64,000 nucleotides of DNA, taken from assembly GCF_029873635.1 (NCBI RefSeq), contig NC_080417.1, positions 34,212,214 through 34,276,213 on the forward strand, written 5' to 3'. Made by a program: the position numbers and the translations under genes. Origin of the DNA: Malania oleifera (taxonomy: Eukaryota; Streptophyta; Magnoliopsida; Santalales; Ximeniaceae). Under the pieces are notes generated by a model. It saw only the letters and a list, made by a program, of their open reading frames with translations. It had not been told where the DNA came from and made no database searches. Shown in pieces: positions 11,701 through 24,339 of this stretch (its first letter is position 1; the number at the start of each line of letters is the position of its first letter).

Positions 11701-14700
11701 CAAGTTAAAGTTAGCTTGCAGATGATACTTTATGATACACCTGGTGTAATTGAGAAAAAAATGCACAAATTGGACTCAATGATGATGAAGAATGTCCGCA
11801 GTGCTGCAATCAATGCAGACTGTGTACTAGTTGTTGTTGATGCGTGTAAGGCTCCTGAAAAGGTATTATTCTTTGCTTGAAAATTTGTTTGTGAAACTTA
11901 ATTTCTCTTTATGAACTATGATCCATCTCTTTAGCCAATTTAGTAATGCATGATTCCTTCTTTTTAGATTAATGAAGTATTGGAAGAAGGGGTGGGAAAC
12001 CTTAAAGATAAGCTTCCTACTTTGCTGGTTTTGAATAAGAAAGATCTGATAAAGCCCGGTGAAATTGCAAAGAAACTCCAGGTTAGATATTGTTGATGAA
12101 TGCTTTTGTTTGACATGATTAATGCTACATTTGGGAGCATGGATTTTGGATTTGGATTTGGATTTGGATTTGAATTTGGATGGATTTGGACAAATTTCAA
12201 TACAATTTTATATTACATCTTATTCAAATCAAACACAACTTCAAATCCAATTCCTCTCCAAACATAGGGTAAGTGCATGTACATTTCAAAATTGGTAGCT
12301 GTTTGACATCTTTGGTAATGTAGTGAATACAATGAACTGTAGACACTGATATGGGCATAGGATAATCACTGTCATTTTTTCATCTTGACCAAACCAAACT
12401 AAACCCTAGGGTGATGTTTTACAGCAGGAAGTTCAAACTCTCTCGGCACACATTCTGCCAAAATGCGCCAATATTGAATACCCCCAATATGAAGATGCAA
12501 GATTGAGCAATTCTGTTGGAATCAATATGTGGGAGATACAGAAATCGCAAACCTCCTTGTATGAAGCTGCAAAAGGTGGAAGAGAGGCAAGTTGCAGAAG
12601 TAAAAAAATCAGTAATGGAACAAGTTCTTGGAAATTCAATCGAGGATATGAGCAATTTTGTTGGAATCAATCTGCGGGAGATACAGAAATTGCAAGAAAG
12701 GATAGATTTAGAGGATAAAGGTAAATCTAAAGTGATCTTGTGGAGTAGCTTATTTGAAAAATCGAGGGACAATGAACTGCAATATTATAAACCTGTCAAT
12801 TCTAATGGGAGAATTAGAGTTTGTCCTCTGGAAGAAATCTTTGAAATAGGAACTAAAAAATGGAGTGAAGCTTTAATTGGCAGATTCATTGGCAAACGCC
12901 CTGCTTATTCCTATGTCAAGAATATTGTTGAGAAAATATGGAAAAAAGTTGGTGCGATTGATATCTTTTCACTTGAAAATGGAGCTTTTTTGTTCAAATT
13001 CAAGAATGCCTCTGATAAGGAATGGATTCTTGATAATGGCCCATGGTTTGTAGGTGATACACCAATGTTCTTGGATAACTGGTCTTCAATGGCCGAAAAG
13101 GAGAAATTAGCCAAAGGCAAATTGCCTATATGGGTAAAAATCTTCAATATTCCATCAATATAATGGACCCTCCCCTCCTTGGATTGAGCTATGTAGCTAG
13201 TTCTGTTGGAATTCCTCTGTTTCTTGAGTCATACACAAAAAAAATGCACAATTTAAGTTGCGCAAGAATATACATTGATTGAGGTTAAAGTTGGTGAACC
13301 TTTACTTGATTCTGTTGAATTGTTGACAGCAGAAGGAGACATAGAGATTATTGATATTGAATAGCCTGAAATATGCACCCAGTGTTCTGCATTTGGTCAC
13401 AATGAATTTCAATGCAAAAAGAAAGTATGGATCAAGAAAGGTAAAACCAAACACAATATTCCTCTGTCCAACTCTTTTGCTGCACTAATGGATGAAACTG
13501 AGGATAATATGAAGGATGAGCAGGAAGTTGTTGTTGAGGACAACCTGAAGAATTGCAAAGATGATTGTAAAGGCTGCCATAAAAATGATCAATCTCCTGA
13601 AGTGGTAGCTACAGTTGTTCTAATGGATAATAAGGAGGAAAATTTGAAGTAGTCAGATGACGTTGGGTAATCTGAAGATAGTTGATAAAGGGAGGAGTGA
13701 GTACTGCAAGGGAGAATCATCTAAAAGTTGCAGCTATACTGAGCTCCCTACTGCTGCTGGTACAGTTGATATGGCTAATCTCAATATAGCTGATACAGCA
13801 AAATCTCTTGATCCTGTAATCTCTACTGAAAGAGCAAAAATGCCTATTAAGGTTGAATCCCAAAAACCTGATATGAAGGGTAATAGCAACTCTTCAGGAT
13901 GGTGCAGTAGACAAAACAGTTAAAAAGGAAGGGTCGACCTCCTAAAAGTCAGGCTAAGGCTGATGTATTAAAAAGATCCAAGGGAAATCACATGAATACT
14001 CTATCCATTGGATGTTGGAATATAAGAAGATTGGATGATCCTCTAAAACAAAAGGCTGTAAAGGATATAATAAGAGATAAGGCCCTCAGCATGATTGGCC
14101 TATGTGAAACAAAAGCTAATCCAAAGAATTTTGGCAAATTCATTACTGTTATATGTATTGATTGGGTTTTCTTGAATGACTATGGTTATAGCTTGTCTAT
14201 TGGCAGAATTTGGGTTGGCTATGACCCTAGGAGGGTTAATATTCTGGAAAGTGAAATCCGAAGATTAAATATGATGATATTTGCTGCTGGGTTTCTTTTA
14301 TCTATGCTTCCAATGATGATTCAGAAAGAAGAACATTGTGGCAGTTGCTGATCAAATTTGGGAATAAAATAGGAGACTTACCTTGGTTGATTCTTGGTGA
14401 TTTTAACTCTATTAAAGAGATTTCAGAGAGTAATTGTCTAGCATGAATGGTTCTCAAGACTTGAAGCAATTTATGGAACTATCAGGTTTGGATGATATTC
14501 CATTTAATGGCCCAATTTTTACCTGGACAAACAAGAGGAAAGAAGGTTTCATTGCCAGAAAACTGGATAGAGTTCTCACCTCTCCTGCCATGAACCAATA
14601 TTTTCCTTATCTTTTAGTTGATTTTTTGTCTCCAGGCATCTCTGATCATTGTCCAGCTATTGTCAGATTTAATAAAAACTCAGCAGCAGTGGAAAGAATT

Positions 14701-17700
14701 TCTCATTTAAATTCCTTAATTGTTGGATAGAGCACCCAGATTTTTTTTGACCTTGTGAAGAATAATGGTATTCAGTATAAGTACTCCAATGTTTGTGTTC
14801 TGCCAAAAACTGAAGGGTACAAAGAAGGTACTGAAATTCTTTCATAAGAATCAGTTTTCTAAGATTGATGATAGAGTAAAAAATGCCAAGTTTAATAGGG
14901 AGAAACTTCATCTTGATATGCTAAATAGTCTAGATGATCAGATAATAGAAAGGATGAATCAAGCTTTGTAGGATTACAGGGATCTTGTGACTTCTAAAGA
15001 GAGTATACTCAAACAAATATCCAGAATAAATTGGCTGAAGCTGGGATACCAGAATACCAAATTCTTCTCCAGAGTTATTAAAGTCAGATCTGCTCACAAC
15101 CAGATCAGATTCTTGACTGATGATGATGGGAAGAAGGTTGATTCTTTTGAAGGTATCAAAGAGATTATCCTTCATTACTTTAGTAATCTGCTGGTTTCTA
15201 GTTGTACTAAGGATACTCAATGCAATACTCAACTTTTGGAGACTATGAACGTTAAATGGCCTGATTACCATCTGACAAATCTTGGTAAGCAAATTGCTGA
15301 GGAAGAAATCAAAGAAGTTGTTTTTTCATTCTTAGATGACAAAGCTCCAGGTTTGGATGGTTTTAATGCCTAAATTTTCGAATCTTGCTGGAGCATTATC
15401 AGACATGATTTGGTAAAGGCCATTCTTTCCTTCTTCAATGATTCTAAGATGCTAAAGCAGATCAATTCTACTCTTCTAATTCTAGTTCCTAAAGTTAGAA
15501 ATGCTTTAAAAACCTCCGACTTCAGACCCATTTCTTGCTGCAACCTTTTGTATTAATTCATTGCAAAGATTTTGGCCAATAGGCTCCAAAATTGCCTTTC
15601 TAGCTGTATTAATTTGAATCAAGCAGCCTTTATTACTAGGAGATCTATCCAAGAAAATATTTTACTTGCTCAAGAACTTTGCATAACTATCATCTTAATT
15701 TAGGAGCCCCTAAAATGGATTTTAAGGTTGATCTCAGGAAGCTTTTGACTCCATTGAATGGGATTTCATTATCGGCTTACTGAATGCTATTGGGACTCCA
15801 AACTTTATTTGTTGGATGAAAGAATGCATCTCTACTACAAGTTTTTCAATTTGCATAAATGGTTCTATGGAGGGATATTTTAAAGGCAAAAAAGGAATAA
15901 GACAAGGGGATCCCCTGTCACCTTATCTTTTTGTAATCGCTATGGAGGTTCTCATGAGAATTCTTCAAAAAGCTAGTACAAATGGAGATCTTAGTTATCA
16001 CAGCAAATGCAAAAGAATTAAACTCACCAACCTCTGTTTTGCAGATGATCTTCTCATATTCTCCAAAGGTGATACCCTATCAGCAAAAAGCATTAAACAT
16101 TCTCTTCAACTCTTCCACTATTTTTCAGGGCTTCAAGCAGATCCTGTTAAATCTGAGATCTTCACTTCAGCAATAAGTATGGAGGTAAAAAAGGATATCT
16201 TGCAAATTTTAGTGGTTCAAGAGGGCAATCTTCCTGTAAAATACCTTGGGCTTCCTTTGGTAACTAAAAGGATAAATAAGCTGGATTGTTTGATGCTCTT
16301 GGAAAGAATTTCTGACAGAATTAAAAGCTGGGCTTCAAAAACTTTATCTTATGCTGTAAGAGCTCAGTTAATTAAATCTGTTTTGCTACGCATTCAGTCC
16401 TACTGGGGGTCTGTTTTTTGCCTTCCAAACTCAGTGACAAATGAGTTAAATAAAAGGCTTGAATCTTTCCTGTGGCAAGGCAATGATTGGAAAACTTCTG
16501 GCTGTAAGGTGAAATAGGCTAGTGTATGTAAACCTTAGTTAGAAGGTGGTCTAAATATATATATGATATCTCTGAATGGAACACTGCATATACTCTAAAG
16601 TTGCTGTGGCAGCTAATTATCAGAAAAGATTCTGTTTGGTCTTCCTGGATTCATGCCTATAAGCTGAATCACAGAAATATTTGGGCTATCAAACCCCCTC
16701 CATTCAGTACTTCTACTTGGAAATCTCTCTTAAAAGTGAGAGAAGTTATATATCCATGTGTTAGACATAATAGGGAATGGAAGATCTACATCTCTATTAT
16801 ATGATAATTGGCATGTCTATAGCCCATTAATCAGTCACTATGGAACTTCTTTTCAATATGAAATGGGAGTCCAATTAAATGCGAAGGTAAGTGAAATAAT
16901 TGCAGGTAGGGGCTGGAAATGGTCAAGGAGAGGCTCTGTAAGAGTTGAGAATTTTAAGAATTCTATAGCTTTTACTCCTAACTCTGAAGAAAAGGTATTA
17001 TTAAGTGGATTCCTTCTTCAAATGGTATTTTTACTTTGAATTCAGCTTGGAATCGCATAAGGAAGAAGAATCCTACAGTAAGCTGGGCTTGTATCATATG
17101 GTTCAAAGGTAACATTCCCAAGCACTCCTTCATAAGATGGTTGGCTGTTCGTAATAGACTCAATATTCTGGAAAAGTTACATTCTTGGGGAGAATACAAG
17201 ATAATACTTTTAGATTATGCAAAAAAGTTAAGGAAGATAGAGATCACTTATTTTTCAGACGTGAATATTCAGAGGCTGTTTACTTCAAGACTTTCTCTTC
17301 AATGACTTTGCCTAGAAGGTGTTCTAACTGGAATGAAGAGTTGCTCTCAATCTCATTGGCAAGTAATAAGAAAAATGTCTCCAAACCCATTTGGAATGCA
17401 GCCATTTACCATTTTGGAGGAATCGGAACAGTTTCTTTTTGAAGATATCTCTATAAATGTAGATAGTTTATAGTAAACAAAATATTGTTTGATGTAAAAG
17501 GGAAGCTTTATGGTAATCAATCATAAAGTTTCTGTTTTGAACCTTTATGTAATCTTTCCCTCTTAGCTAATATATGTTCTCTTTTTACCAAAACAAAAAA
17601 AAAAATATGGGCATAGGACTGTTGGTGCTACATTCTAATCCTATATGTATCACATCCTTGCAGTGGTATGAGAAGTTCACAGAAGCGGATGAGGTCATAC

Positions 17701-20700
17701 CTGTGAGTGCCAAATATGGTCATGGAGTGGATGATGTTAAAGATTGGATCCTATCAAAACTTCCTATTGGCCCAGCCTATTATCCAAAGGTATTTAAAAG
17801 TCAAGCTTTTGTTTCCTGTCATCTTCCTTTACTTTCAACATACGCTGATAACTGATGTTTTGATTATGATTCTAACCTCTTGTTTGAACTATTTTGAACC
17901 CATTTACACAAATTATGTGCAGATTACGAATACTATGAAAATTGTTTTTTCTTAGTTCACCGCAAAAGGTTTGACTCATGTTTCCCATGCTGACTTTTCT
18001 TGTTTTGGTTTGACAATGATTACACTAAGAAAAGACAAGCATTTAACTGTTGATTGTTCCAGTCATTAGGCTGCATATAAAGATATTCTCTCTGTGTGAA
18101 ACTAATGATTTTGGCCCCATTTATTAGTTACTAAATGTGTCCTATTAAGCTTCCAAATACGCTCTATCATGAATCCTGATTGCATTGAATGAAATAAGAA
18201 TAGGGTAACGTGTGAACCTAAAGCTGAGCTAGGAGCCAAGTTCATTCAAAGTGGCAACACATTGTTTAAGAATTAAGATAACTGCATTTTATGGAGTAGA
18301 GGAAATTTCCATTGGCTAATAAAGTTGATGGATGATTGATCATCAGTTATCCTATATGTGCAAATTATGACTTTTAAAATTTACATGGAGAAATGGTACT
18401 GTAGTGCTATTGTTTGTTACATATATGTTGTGCTCATTTTGTCCATGGATCTCTAGCTTGGAGCTACAAATGATTCTGCGTGCATGGAAATTTTAATGAA
18501 ATATTCTTGACAAAAGCCCAAAAAGTCAGTTCCACAAGTACACGCCTGTTAACTCCTGGAGGAATCAGGCATTAAACAGGCATGGGGAGCCTTCATTCTA
18601 CAATCCTTAATACTGAACTCAGAGTGGTCACTGGTATACCATGGGAACACCAGAGGTATGTAGAATCTTGAAATTCTGAATGGTTCCTAATTTCGTAAAA
18701 AACAGGGCTTTTGCCATATATTTATTGATGGGCAGACTCAGTGGTTTGACTCTGGATTGATGTAGATATGCATTATAGCTTTGTGAAGGACATAATTATG
18801 AGCTTAGGACCTTTGGGACTCTCAGATTATGTTTTTTCCCGTTTTTTCCACCAACACATAACTTAGTATGTGGATTCTTGTGTACTGGATATCAAAAGTT
18901 CAGCAGTTATCTGTTATTTTCAGGGACTACCATTAGGGAATGCTTCAATTCCTTCGCACCTATCATTGTGAATCTGATTCATTTTTCACTAAAAGGGCCT
19001 GTGACTTCTTTTCTTTATAATGTCACGTGTCACTTGATGCATATATGTATGCTTAACCTGCTGTTTCATTGATCAGGACATTGCTAGTGAGCATCCAGAA
19101 AGATTCTTTGTGGCAGAAATTGTTAGAGAGAAGATTTTTATGCAGTATCGTAATGAAGTTCCTTATGCATGTCAGGTATATCTCCCAAAGCTCAAGCTTT
19201 ATGCTACTTCAAACATAATTTCTCCTCCTCAGTTGCTCTTAGTCTGCTACTTTTTGAGTGAGGATGATCTAATGCTGAAATATGGTGTATTTGGAATTTG
19301 ATCCGACAGGTGAATGTGGTGACCTACAAATCTAGGCCAAATGCAAAAGACTTCATACAAGTTGAGATTGTTGTTGAGAAGAGCACACAGAAAATCATCC
19401 TCATTGGAAAAGTAAGTATGGTCCATGTTGTTTGTGGTATATGTTTAATTCATGGTGTTTGTGGGGTTGCTTGTGCCAAGGCAACTGGACAAAGTAGGGG
19501 GTTGATTCAGGTGCCTTTGTTTAGAGAAGCAGCCTTGGTTGCATACAGTTTTGTCTGATAGGGAGGCCAGTGGAGGAGAGCAGGTGTTAATATTCCATTG
19601 AGGTTGGAACCATAGTATTAAATATCCACAAAATTGTTGATCACAATTTTCACTTTCCACCACTCTTAAAAATTGGAATAGCAATAAAGTATGGAACAAA
19701 TTTATACAAATCATCCAAAATTTATCAAAATCTCGAAATTTTAATGAAATTCGAAAATTTAATTATGGAACAAATTTTCCTTTAAATTGAAATGTGAGAT
19801 TCAAAACCCCAATTTGAAAATTCTTCCTTAATAAATTCTGTGTTTTGGAAAAGGATATCAAAAATCGGAGACAATGTAGCGAGAAACTTAAAATACAGTA
19901 TAGGGAATGGAAAAGGTGCTTCCCTGTTTTTTGATAATTGGCATCCATGTGGTCCACTTTATCTGAAATATAGCTCCACTATTCAAAGGAAATTTTCTCT
20001 TCCTAATGCAAGGGTTTCTGAAATAATAAGGGATAACACCTGGTTTTGCCCTAGAAAATCCATTTGCATAATTAATGAGAATATTGCAGCTATCAATTTC
20101 CAGCCAAATTCAGATAAATCTGATCATACTTTTAATGGTAAGATGTTTACTAAAATTTCGTTTGCTGAAGCTTGGGATCATATCACTTTTTCTGGTAAGA
20201 TGTTTACTAAAATTTCGTTTGCTGAAGCTTGGGATCATATCACTTTTTCTGGTAAGATGTTTACTAAAATTTCGTTTGCTGAAGCTTGGGAAGTCATCAG
20301 GAAGAAATCTGAATTTTTTTCTTGGTGCAAAGTGGTTTATAAAAGAGTGGCTGAGATGAGAGAAGTATTTTTAGTCCTCAAATCTGGGAATATGAGGTGA
20401 AGCTCAGCTGAAAGGGGTGGGCGTATGCTGTGATGAATAAACTGATCACTGCCATTATAGTTTATCATATTTGGAGAGAAAGGAACAGGATTATCTTTGA
20501 AAATAAGCTTAAATTGCTTAATCTCCTTAATAAATGGAGACATAGAAAGCTTCATTCTGCATGTTTAGAGATTAACTAGATTAGTTTTGTTGGTGTTTCA
20601 GCTGCTTTATTTCTTTTTGGTTGGTTGTTTTGTACTTTGTATTTTGTTTCCCTGAGCTTAATATATTCTTCTTACCTTTTTTCAAAAAAATAAAAAAAGA

Positions 20701-22808
20701 TCCCTGTATTTTGTTGAAAACAAAGACTATATTACATGAAGCCTTATGAATGATAACTATCAGATTTTTGAAATTTTATGCAAAATTGAACTTGATAATA
20801 GCTACAAAATTTTATTCAATCTTTTATGTCAGAAGTAGTTTTATTTGCATAATAACTGATATTTAACTGATTTATGCATCTCACCTATTTTAATTGAATA
20901 TGTTTAATATGATTATTGTATTATAGATATTGCACCTTATATGTCCTCTTTTATTTACTCTTAGTTCTAAATCTTGCATTATTTTGTTTGTTTGCATTTT
21001 CTGAAATTTCATTAAAAAAATTCCATGCTTCACTGCTAATTTCCATCATTTTCTTTTTTAAAAATTGAATTGACATTGACATCAAAATTTCCGTAGAAAT
21101 TTCAGTACTTTTCAAGCCTCGAAGTTTTGTTAGAAATTGAAATTTAAAACCTTTGTGGGAACCACCACAGCACAGAGTGGGGTCTTCCCAAAGATCTAAG
21201 ATTCACTCTCTTTGGAAATGAAATGGTACCTTTAGTAGGAGGTTTTGCAGTTGTGTTTGATGAAACAGGCAGGTATAGGCCACATGTCAAAATAAAAATC
21301 ACAAGGCTTGCAAAGCTAGCAATTACAAGGTGATACGGGACAGCATCAAGGATCTGCATCCATGAGAGTGCAGGAGAGGGAAGAGGGAAGAGGAGATAGC
21401 AGGGGGAATCACACATTCACTTTCAAATTCAAATTAAACTACTACTTTCTACATGACTTTCACACACTATTTACAAGAAAGCTACTAACGCATGAAATTA
21501 CACACATGCCCCTAAAACTTGATGAATTACAAACATACGTCTAACATATGTAAATATTACAAACAAACCCCTAAGATACATAATCCTACTACAAGAAAGC
21601 TGAGCACAGATAATAGACAACTAATTAAGTTTAACTAAGCACATTTGGGTTCTAGGACTGAATAAATCATTGACCCTATTCTTTGACATAAGCATCCAAA
21701 TTGGATTGAAATGATTTACCTAAATACCTGCTTCTCATCCTCACAAGGCCTTCAAGCTGATGAGATTAATAGAGCTAGTAGCATCAGAGTTGGTCAATGA
21801 AGACTGCAGAGAATACTGCATGTAAGGGCCCCTTCTATAGACTGAACCAGGAGGCACTGCTGTAGAGGGTCATAGCTATTAACTGTCCCTCCTGGGAACC
21901 CTATTGGCAGGACCATAACTGGGAAATTGCCTTTGTTATCGAGGTCTAGTTCGAAGAGATTATGTGCTGTAGGGTATTTCTGCTGGTGCTTGACCACTTC
22001 TATATGGGTCGGGCTGATGTGAATGTCATTTCAAATGTTAAGAACCTAGTTTTGAAATTTGGTGATTGTTCTGAATGCCCACCTTTGTTCTGCATATTTA
22101 TTTTATTTCATCTTTCCACTCATGGTCGTTTCAACCAAGATTTCTTGTCTACTGCTATATATGATACATCAGACTAGGATTTTCAAGCTTAATCCATGTT
22201 ATTACTCCGCTGCTGACAATTTCTTTAGTATTACATTATTTATTTTATCTTTTGACAATTGACATTAGTGTCATTTAAAATATGAAAGATCCCATACTTT
22301 TTGTATAATATTAAAAAAATTTACGGCAGACGAAATTATTAGGTAATCATGGCAGCTTGAGCATTTTATTATTCCGTCAAGAAAAAAAAAAAGGCATTGA
22401 GTTGCATATGCTGACATTTGTACACTTTCGTTTTGCTTTTATTTTTTTGGTATATTGTGTTCTAAATTATTACAGGGAGGGAAGGCATTGAAATTGCTTG
22501 CTACGGCTGCTCGGCTGGACATTGAAGATTTTTTGCAGAAAAAAGTATTTCTTGAGGTGCGAACACATGGCCTGCCTCTGTAATTATGAGGAATTTAATT
22601 GTCATCAAACTATTATCACTGTTAGTAGTAAGGGTTTTGCATTATTGCTAAAAAAAAATATGAACCATGGAGTTGTTTCTGGGTTGAAAATATTAACTAA
22701 GACAACTTCTTGTTTGAACAGGTCGAAGTGAGAGTGAATGATAATTGGCGGCAAAATGAAGGGCTTCTGAAGAACTACGGCTACGGGGCACAAATTCAAG
22801 CTTTTTAG
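8760..22808 (+). CDS. ERA: ERA-like GTPase, organellar (nine exons, 440 aa)
   Basis: Exons: 8760-9186, 11293-11438, 11722-11862, 11968-12081, 17664-17789, 19077-19175, 19310-19411, 22476-22556 and 22722-22808. All introns are GT-AG and the phases close exactly (1323 nt with stop). Era-family GTPases bind small-subunit rRNA and help assemble the 30S-type ribosome. Visible motifs are G1 GKPNVGKS (149-156), a G2 region around KPQTTRH, G3 DTPG (196-199), G4 NKKD (261-264), G5 SAK (291-293), and a KH domain with GKGG (384-387) ending in [11 protein letters not shown]. Residues 1-140 are not conserved; the Thr/Arg/His-rich start suggests a transit peptide, probably plastid. The start at 8760 was chosen for its context (AGAAATGG) and that peptide; an in-frame ATG exists at 8532. 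Exon 1 encodes an acidic Glu/Val run. Introns 4 and 7 carry LINE insertions, making the gene about 14 kb. No disabling change is seen. Confidence 0.93.
9187..11292 (+). other. Intron 1 of the ERA-like gene
   Basis: This 2.1-kb intron is AT-rich with long T-runs. It contains a (CG)n tract at 9630-9642 and a near-perfect 73-bp tandem duplication at 10893-11038. I saw no coding similarity in it. Confidence 0.85.
10893..11038. repeat. 73-bp tandem duplication in ERA intron 1
   Basis: Two adjacent copies begin AACCTTTGTCAATCAGTAGC at 10893 and 10966 and differ at only a few positions (for example CGTTT/TGTTT and GCGCC/GCTCC). This is a recent local duplication. Confidence 0.9.
12125..12268. mobile_element. 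Short MITE-like element in ERA intron 4
   Basis: The element begins near TTTGGGAGCATGGATTTTGG and ends near CAAATCCAATTCCTCTCC, an imperfect inverted repeat, with a (GGATTT)n run at about 12141-12180. A related sequence lies in intron 3 of the mannanase gene (about 39738-39866). No transposase is encoded. Confidence 0.45.
12349..12362. repeat. Left target-site duplication of LINE 1
   Basis: ATATGGGCATAGGA is repeated exactly at 17605-17618, on the other side of the LINE and directly after its A-rich tail. This is the expected footprint of target-primed reverse transcription. Confidence 0.92.
12516..13415 (+). pseudogene. LINE ORF1 (DUF4283-like and zinc knuckle), broken
   Basis: The frame starting at 12516 gives about 215 codons, including a DUF4283-type block ([20 protein letters not shown], then [12 protein letters not shown]). 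A stop at about 13161 ends it. The knuckle [14 protein letters not shown] follows at about 13371-13415 in another frame. In plant L1 elements this protein coats the RNA. A 40-bp stretch near the start (12505) recurs at 12650, about 145 bp away. The true start is uncertain. Confidence 0.75.
13992..17200 (+). pseudogene. LINE ORF2 (endonuclease, RT, zf-RVT), broken
   Basis: The endonuclease opens with [20 protein letters not shown] at 13992 and its C-terminal part includes [13 protein letters not shown] (about 14632-14680). Reverse transcriptase motifs follow: [12 protein letters not shown] (about 15337), [15 protein letters not shown] (about 15892) and the catalytic CFADDLLIF (about 16036-16062). 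A zf-RVT-like segment ([20 protein letters not shown]) lies at about 17099-17158. The frame is interrupted at least near 14351, 14730, 14971, 15373, 15700 and 16517. Domain order and content are typical of plant L1 elements. Confidence 0.88.
17605..17618. repeat. Right target-site duplication of LINE 1
   Basis: This is an exact copy of the 14 bp at 12349-12362. It immediately follows the A-tract and precedes the original intron remainder leading to exon 5 at 17664. Confidence 0.92.
19848..20699 (+). mobile_element. 5'-truncated LINE fragment in ERA intron 7
   Basis: The translation [17 protein letters not shown] ... [11 protein letters not shown] aligns with the region of LINE 1 at about 16770-16910 ([15 protein letters not shown] ... 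[10 protein letters not shown]), the post-RT part of ORF2. The 3' end is A-rich (about 20684-20699) and preceded by CTTAATATATTC, like the tail of LINE 1. A possible duplicated target, CTGTGTTTTG at 19838 and CTGTATTTTG at 20704, has one mismatch. It is a different subfamily from LINE 1 and, like it, in sense orientation. Confidence 0.8.
20137..20290 (+). repeat. 57-bp in-frame triplication inside the LINE fragment
   Basis: The unit starting GGTAAGATGTTTACTAAAAT begins at 20137, 20194 and 20251 (third copy about 40 bp). The copies are identical. Because 57 is divisible by three, the repeat encodes 19-residue units starting [13 protein letters not shown] without shifting the frame. Confidence 0.95.
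20700..22475 (+). other. Remainder of ERA intron 7
   Basis: No coding similarity is recognised. The block at 21140-21960 has a less AT-rich composition than its surroundings and may be an unrecognised insertion. Confidence 0.5.
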
Positions 22809-23950
22809 AGTGGTATTGCATTGGCATGTAGTCACTTGTTTGCTGAAGAACATAACGGGAAGATGGTTGCATTATGCAGCGAGTATGAACGGATGATCTT
22901 CTCAGTAGAGCTGCAGCCCATTGCTGCGATATTCGATGAGAATGTTTTTGTCAAGGCAAATCAAATGAATGATGCAACAAAATTTTTTTCCTGGTGCTCT
23001 TGATATCCTGCTCTCGCTAGAAATGTGTGATTTTAACATTACCCGTAACATGTTCACACATGTTGAGATTGCTCAGCTCTAATGGAGGGTGTAGCTCTGT
23101 GAAGGGTGGTGGTGATGTTGACTGTTGAGCGGCTTGTCTTCTCTTCTGTCTCTGGGTGGCCAGGCAAAAAAGGGCAGGAGCGTTGGGTTCCATAATGAAG
23201 GTGGAAAGGGTGCAGAAACAGATCCCTACCTTTTAATGTACTCTGTGCAGCTACTGCTGCTTATTATTATTATTTTCTTTTACTGATCTGTTAACTCCAT
23301 TTTGGTGTTTTGCCCTAGTCTTACGATCATGAGATAAAGTATTGTTGGAAGCAAGTGGAGATTGTGTTTCTAAACCAAGAAAATGGAAAAGTAAAAATTG
23401 AAGACTGGTTGTGCTATGATTGTATTTGTTCCTACTACCCTTAGTCCAATTGGAGATGAAGTTGGCTTCTATCCTAAACGGGCCGAGAACCGAGCCCAGC
23501 TTGGTTGGGGGCACCAAGTCCAAACTGATAGGAGTGGGAAGGGAGGATGCAACTACAGCTGCAAACAAAAGGAGCTGAGCCAAGCTTCAGCATGTTTGGG
23601 CTTGACTTGGAAGAGTGGAAGCTAGGCTCTGACTTCGGCTTTGGCTCCAGCTGTGGCTTGGGTTGGGTTTGGTTTGAGCTTAGAAAATTGAGCTTGAGCT
23701 CGGCTTGGGATGAAAATTATTGGCTCAGACTCGGGTCTAGACTTGGACTCGAGCTTGAGCTCAAATTCTACAAATGGCTTTTTGGGGCTCGAGTCCTAGA
23801 ATCCGCCTGGAGCCTTTTTAGGTCTTTATTTGAAAAGAAAAATCATCCTTATATTGCAAAGAGAAAAGAATCAAAACATTTAGTGAGTGTGGATCATGTC
23901 TATTAACAATTTCAATATGGAGCTTGTTAACGAGTGCTTGTGATTGGGTT
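22809..23950 (+). other. ERA 3' flank and low-complexity GCTCGAGCTTG region
   Basis: The 3' untranslated region presumably begins here; no single poly-A signal stands out. From about 23480 to 23800 the DNA has a loose hexamer-like GGCTCGAGCTTGAGCTC pattern that generates long spurious ORFs. Confidence 0.4.
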
Positions 23951-23965
23951 GCTCAGAAAGAGAGG

Positions 23966-24120
23966 AAGAAATAGCGTAGTGGGTAGGGGCCCGACTGTCC
24001 AAAAGATTAATGGTTTAGAGTCGAAGACCCATGTGTGAATGGGGCTCCATCCGCCATTAGCGCCAAGAAAATCGCCGTGATCAGGTTTGGTAGCCTTGGG
24101 GGCATACTAGATTCTGCTGC
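23966..24120 (+). mobile_element. Possible tRNA-derived SINE head
   Basis: TAGCGTAGTGGG (about 23972) resembles a Pol III A box, and GGTTTAGAGTCGA (about 24011) resembles a B box, about 40 bp apart as in tRNA-related SINEs. The 3' end and target duplications are not evident, so the call is tentative. Confidence 0.3.
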
Positions 24121-24339
24121 TCCCTCCTCACATGGAGAGAGAGAGAGGGAGAGAGAGAGATGAATGAAAAGAAAAAAATAAAGAGCCCGCTGGAATCGGA
24201 CGGTTGCGATACGAGCCTGGCACCGCCAAGGACCCAACGTGCCTACACGCCGACGGTTTAGTGGATCCCACATATTCACCCAAATAAAAATAAATAATAA
24301 TTAAATATTCAAAGCACCGACGTCCTCCACCCCTTCCAA

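Larger units (their letters stand above)
12363..17604 (+). mobile_element. L1-type LINE, near full length, in ERA intron 4
   Basis: A 5.24-kb non-LTR retrotransposon ends in an A-tract (about 17592-17605) and is flanked by a perfect 14-bp duplication. Order of domains: ORF1 with a DUF4283-like domain and a CX2CX4HX4C knuckle; ORF2 with apurinic-type endonuclease, reverse transcriptase and a C-terminal zf-RVT region. Both ORFs carry multiple stops and shifts, so it is inactive. Insertion stretched an intron of about 325 bp to 5.6 kb, in the same transcriptional sense as ERA. The element is presumably spliced out with the intron. Confidence 0.92.

Noticed and set aside
23547-23906. 119-codon ORF downstream of ERA
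   Set aside because: It is low-complexity (GGCTTGAGCTC pattern) and has no recognisable domain.
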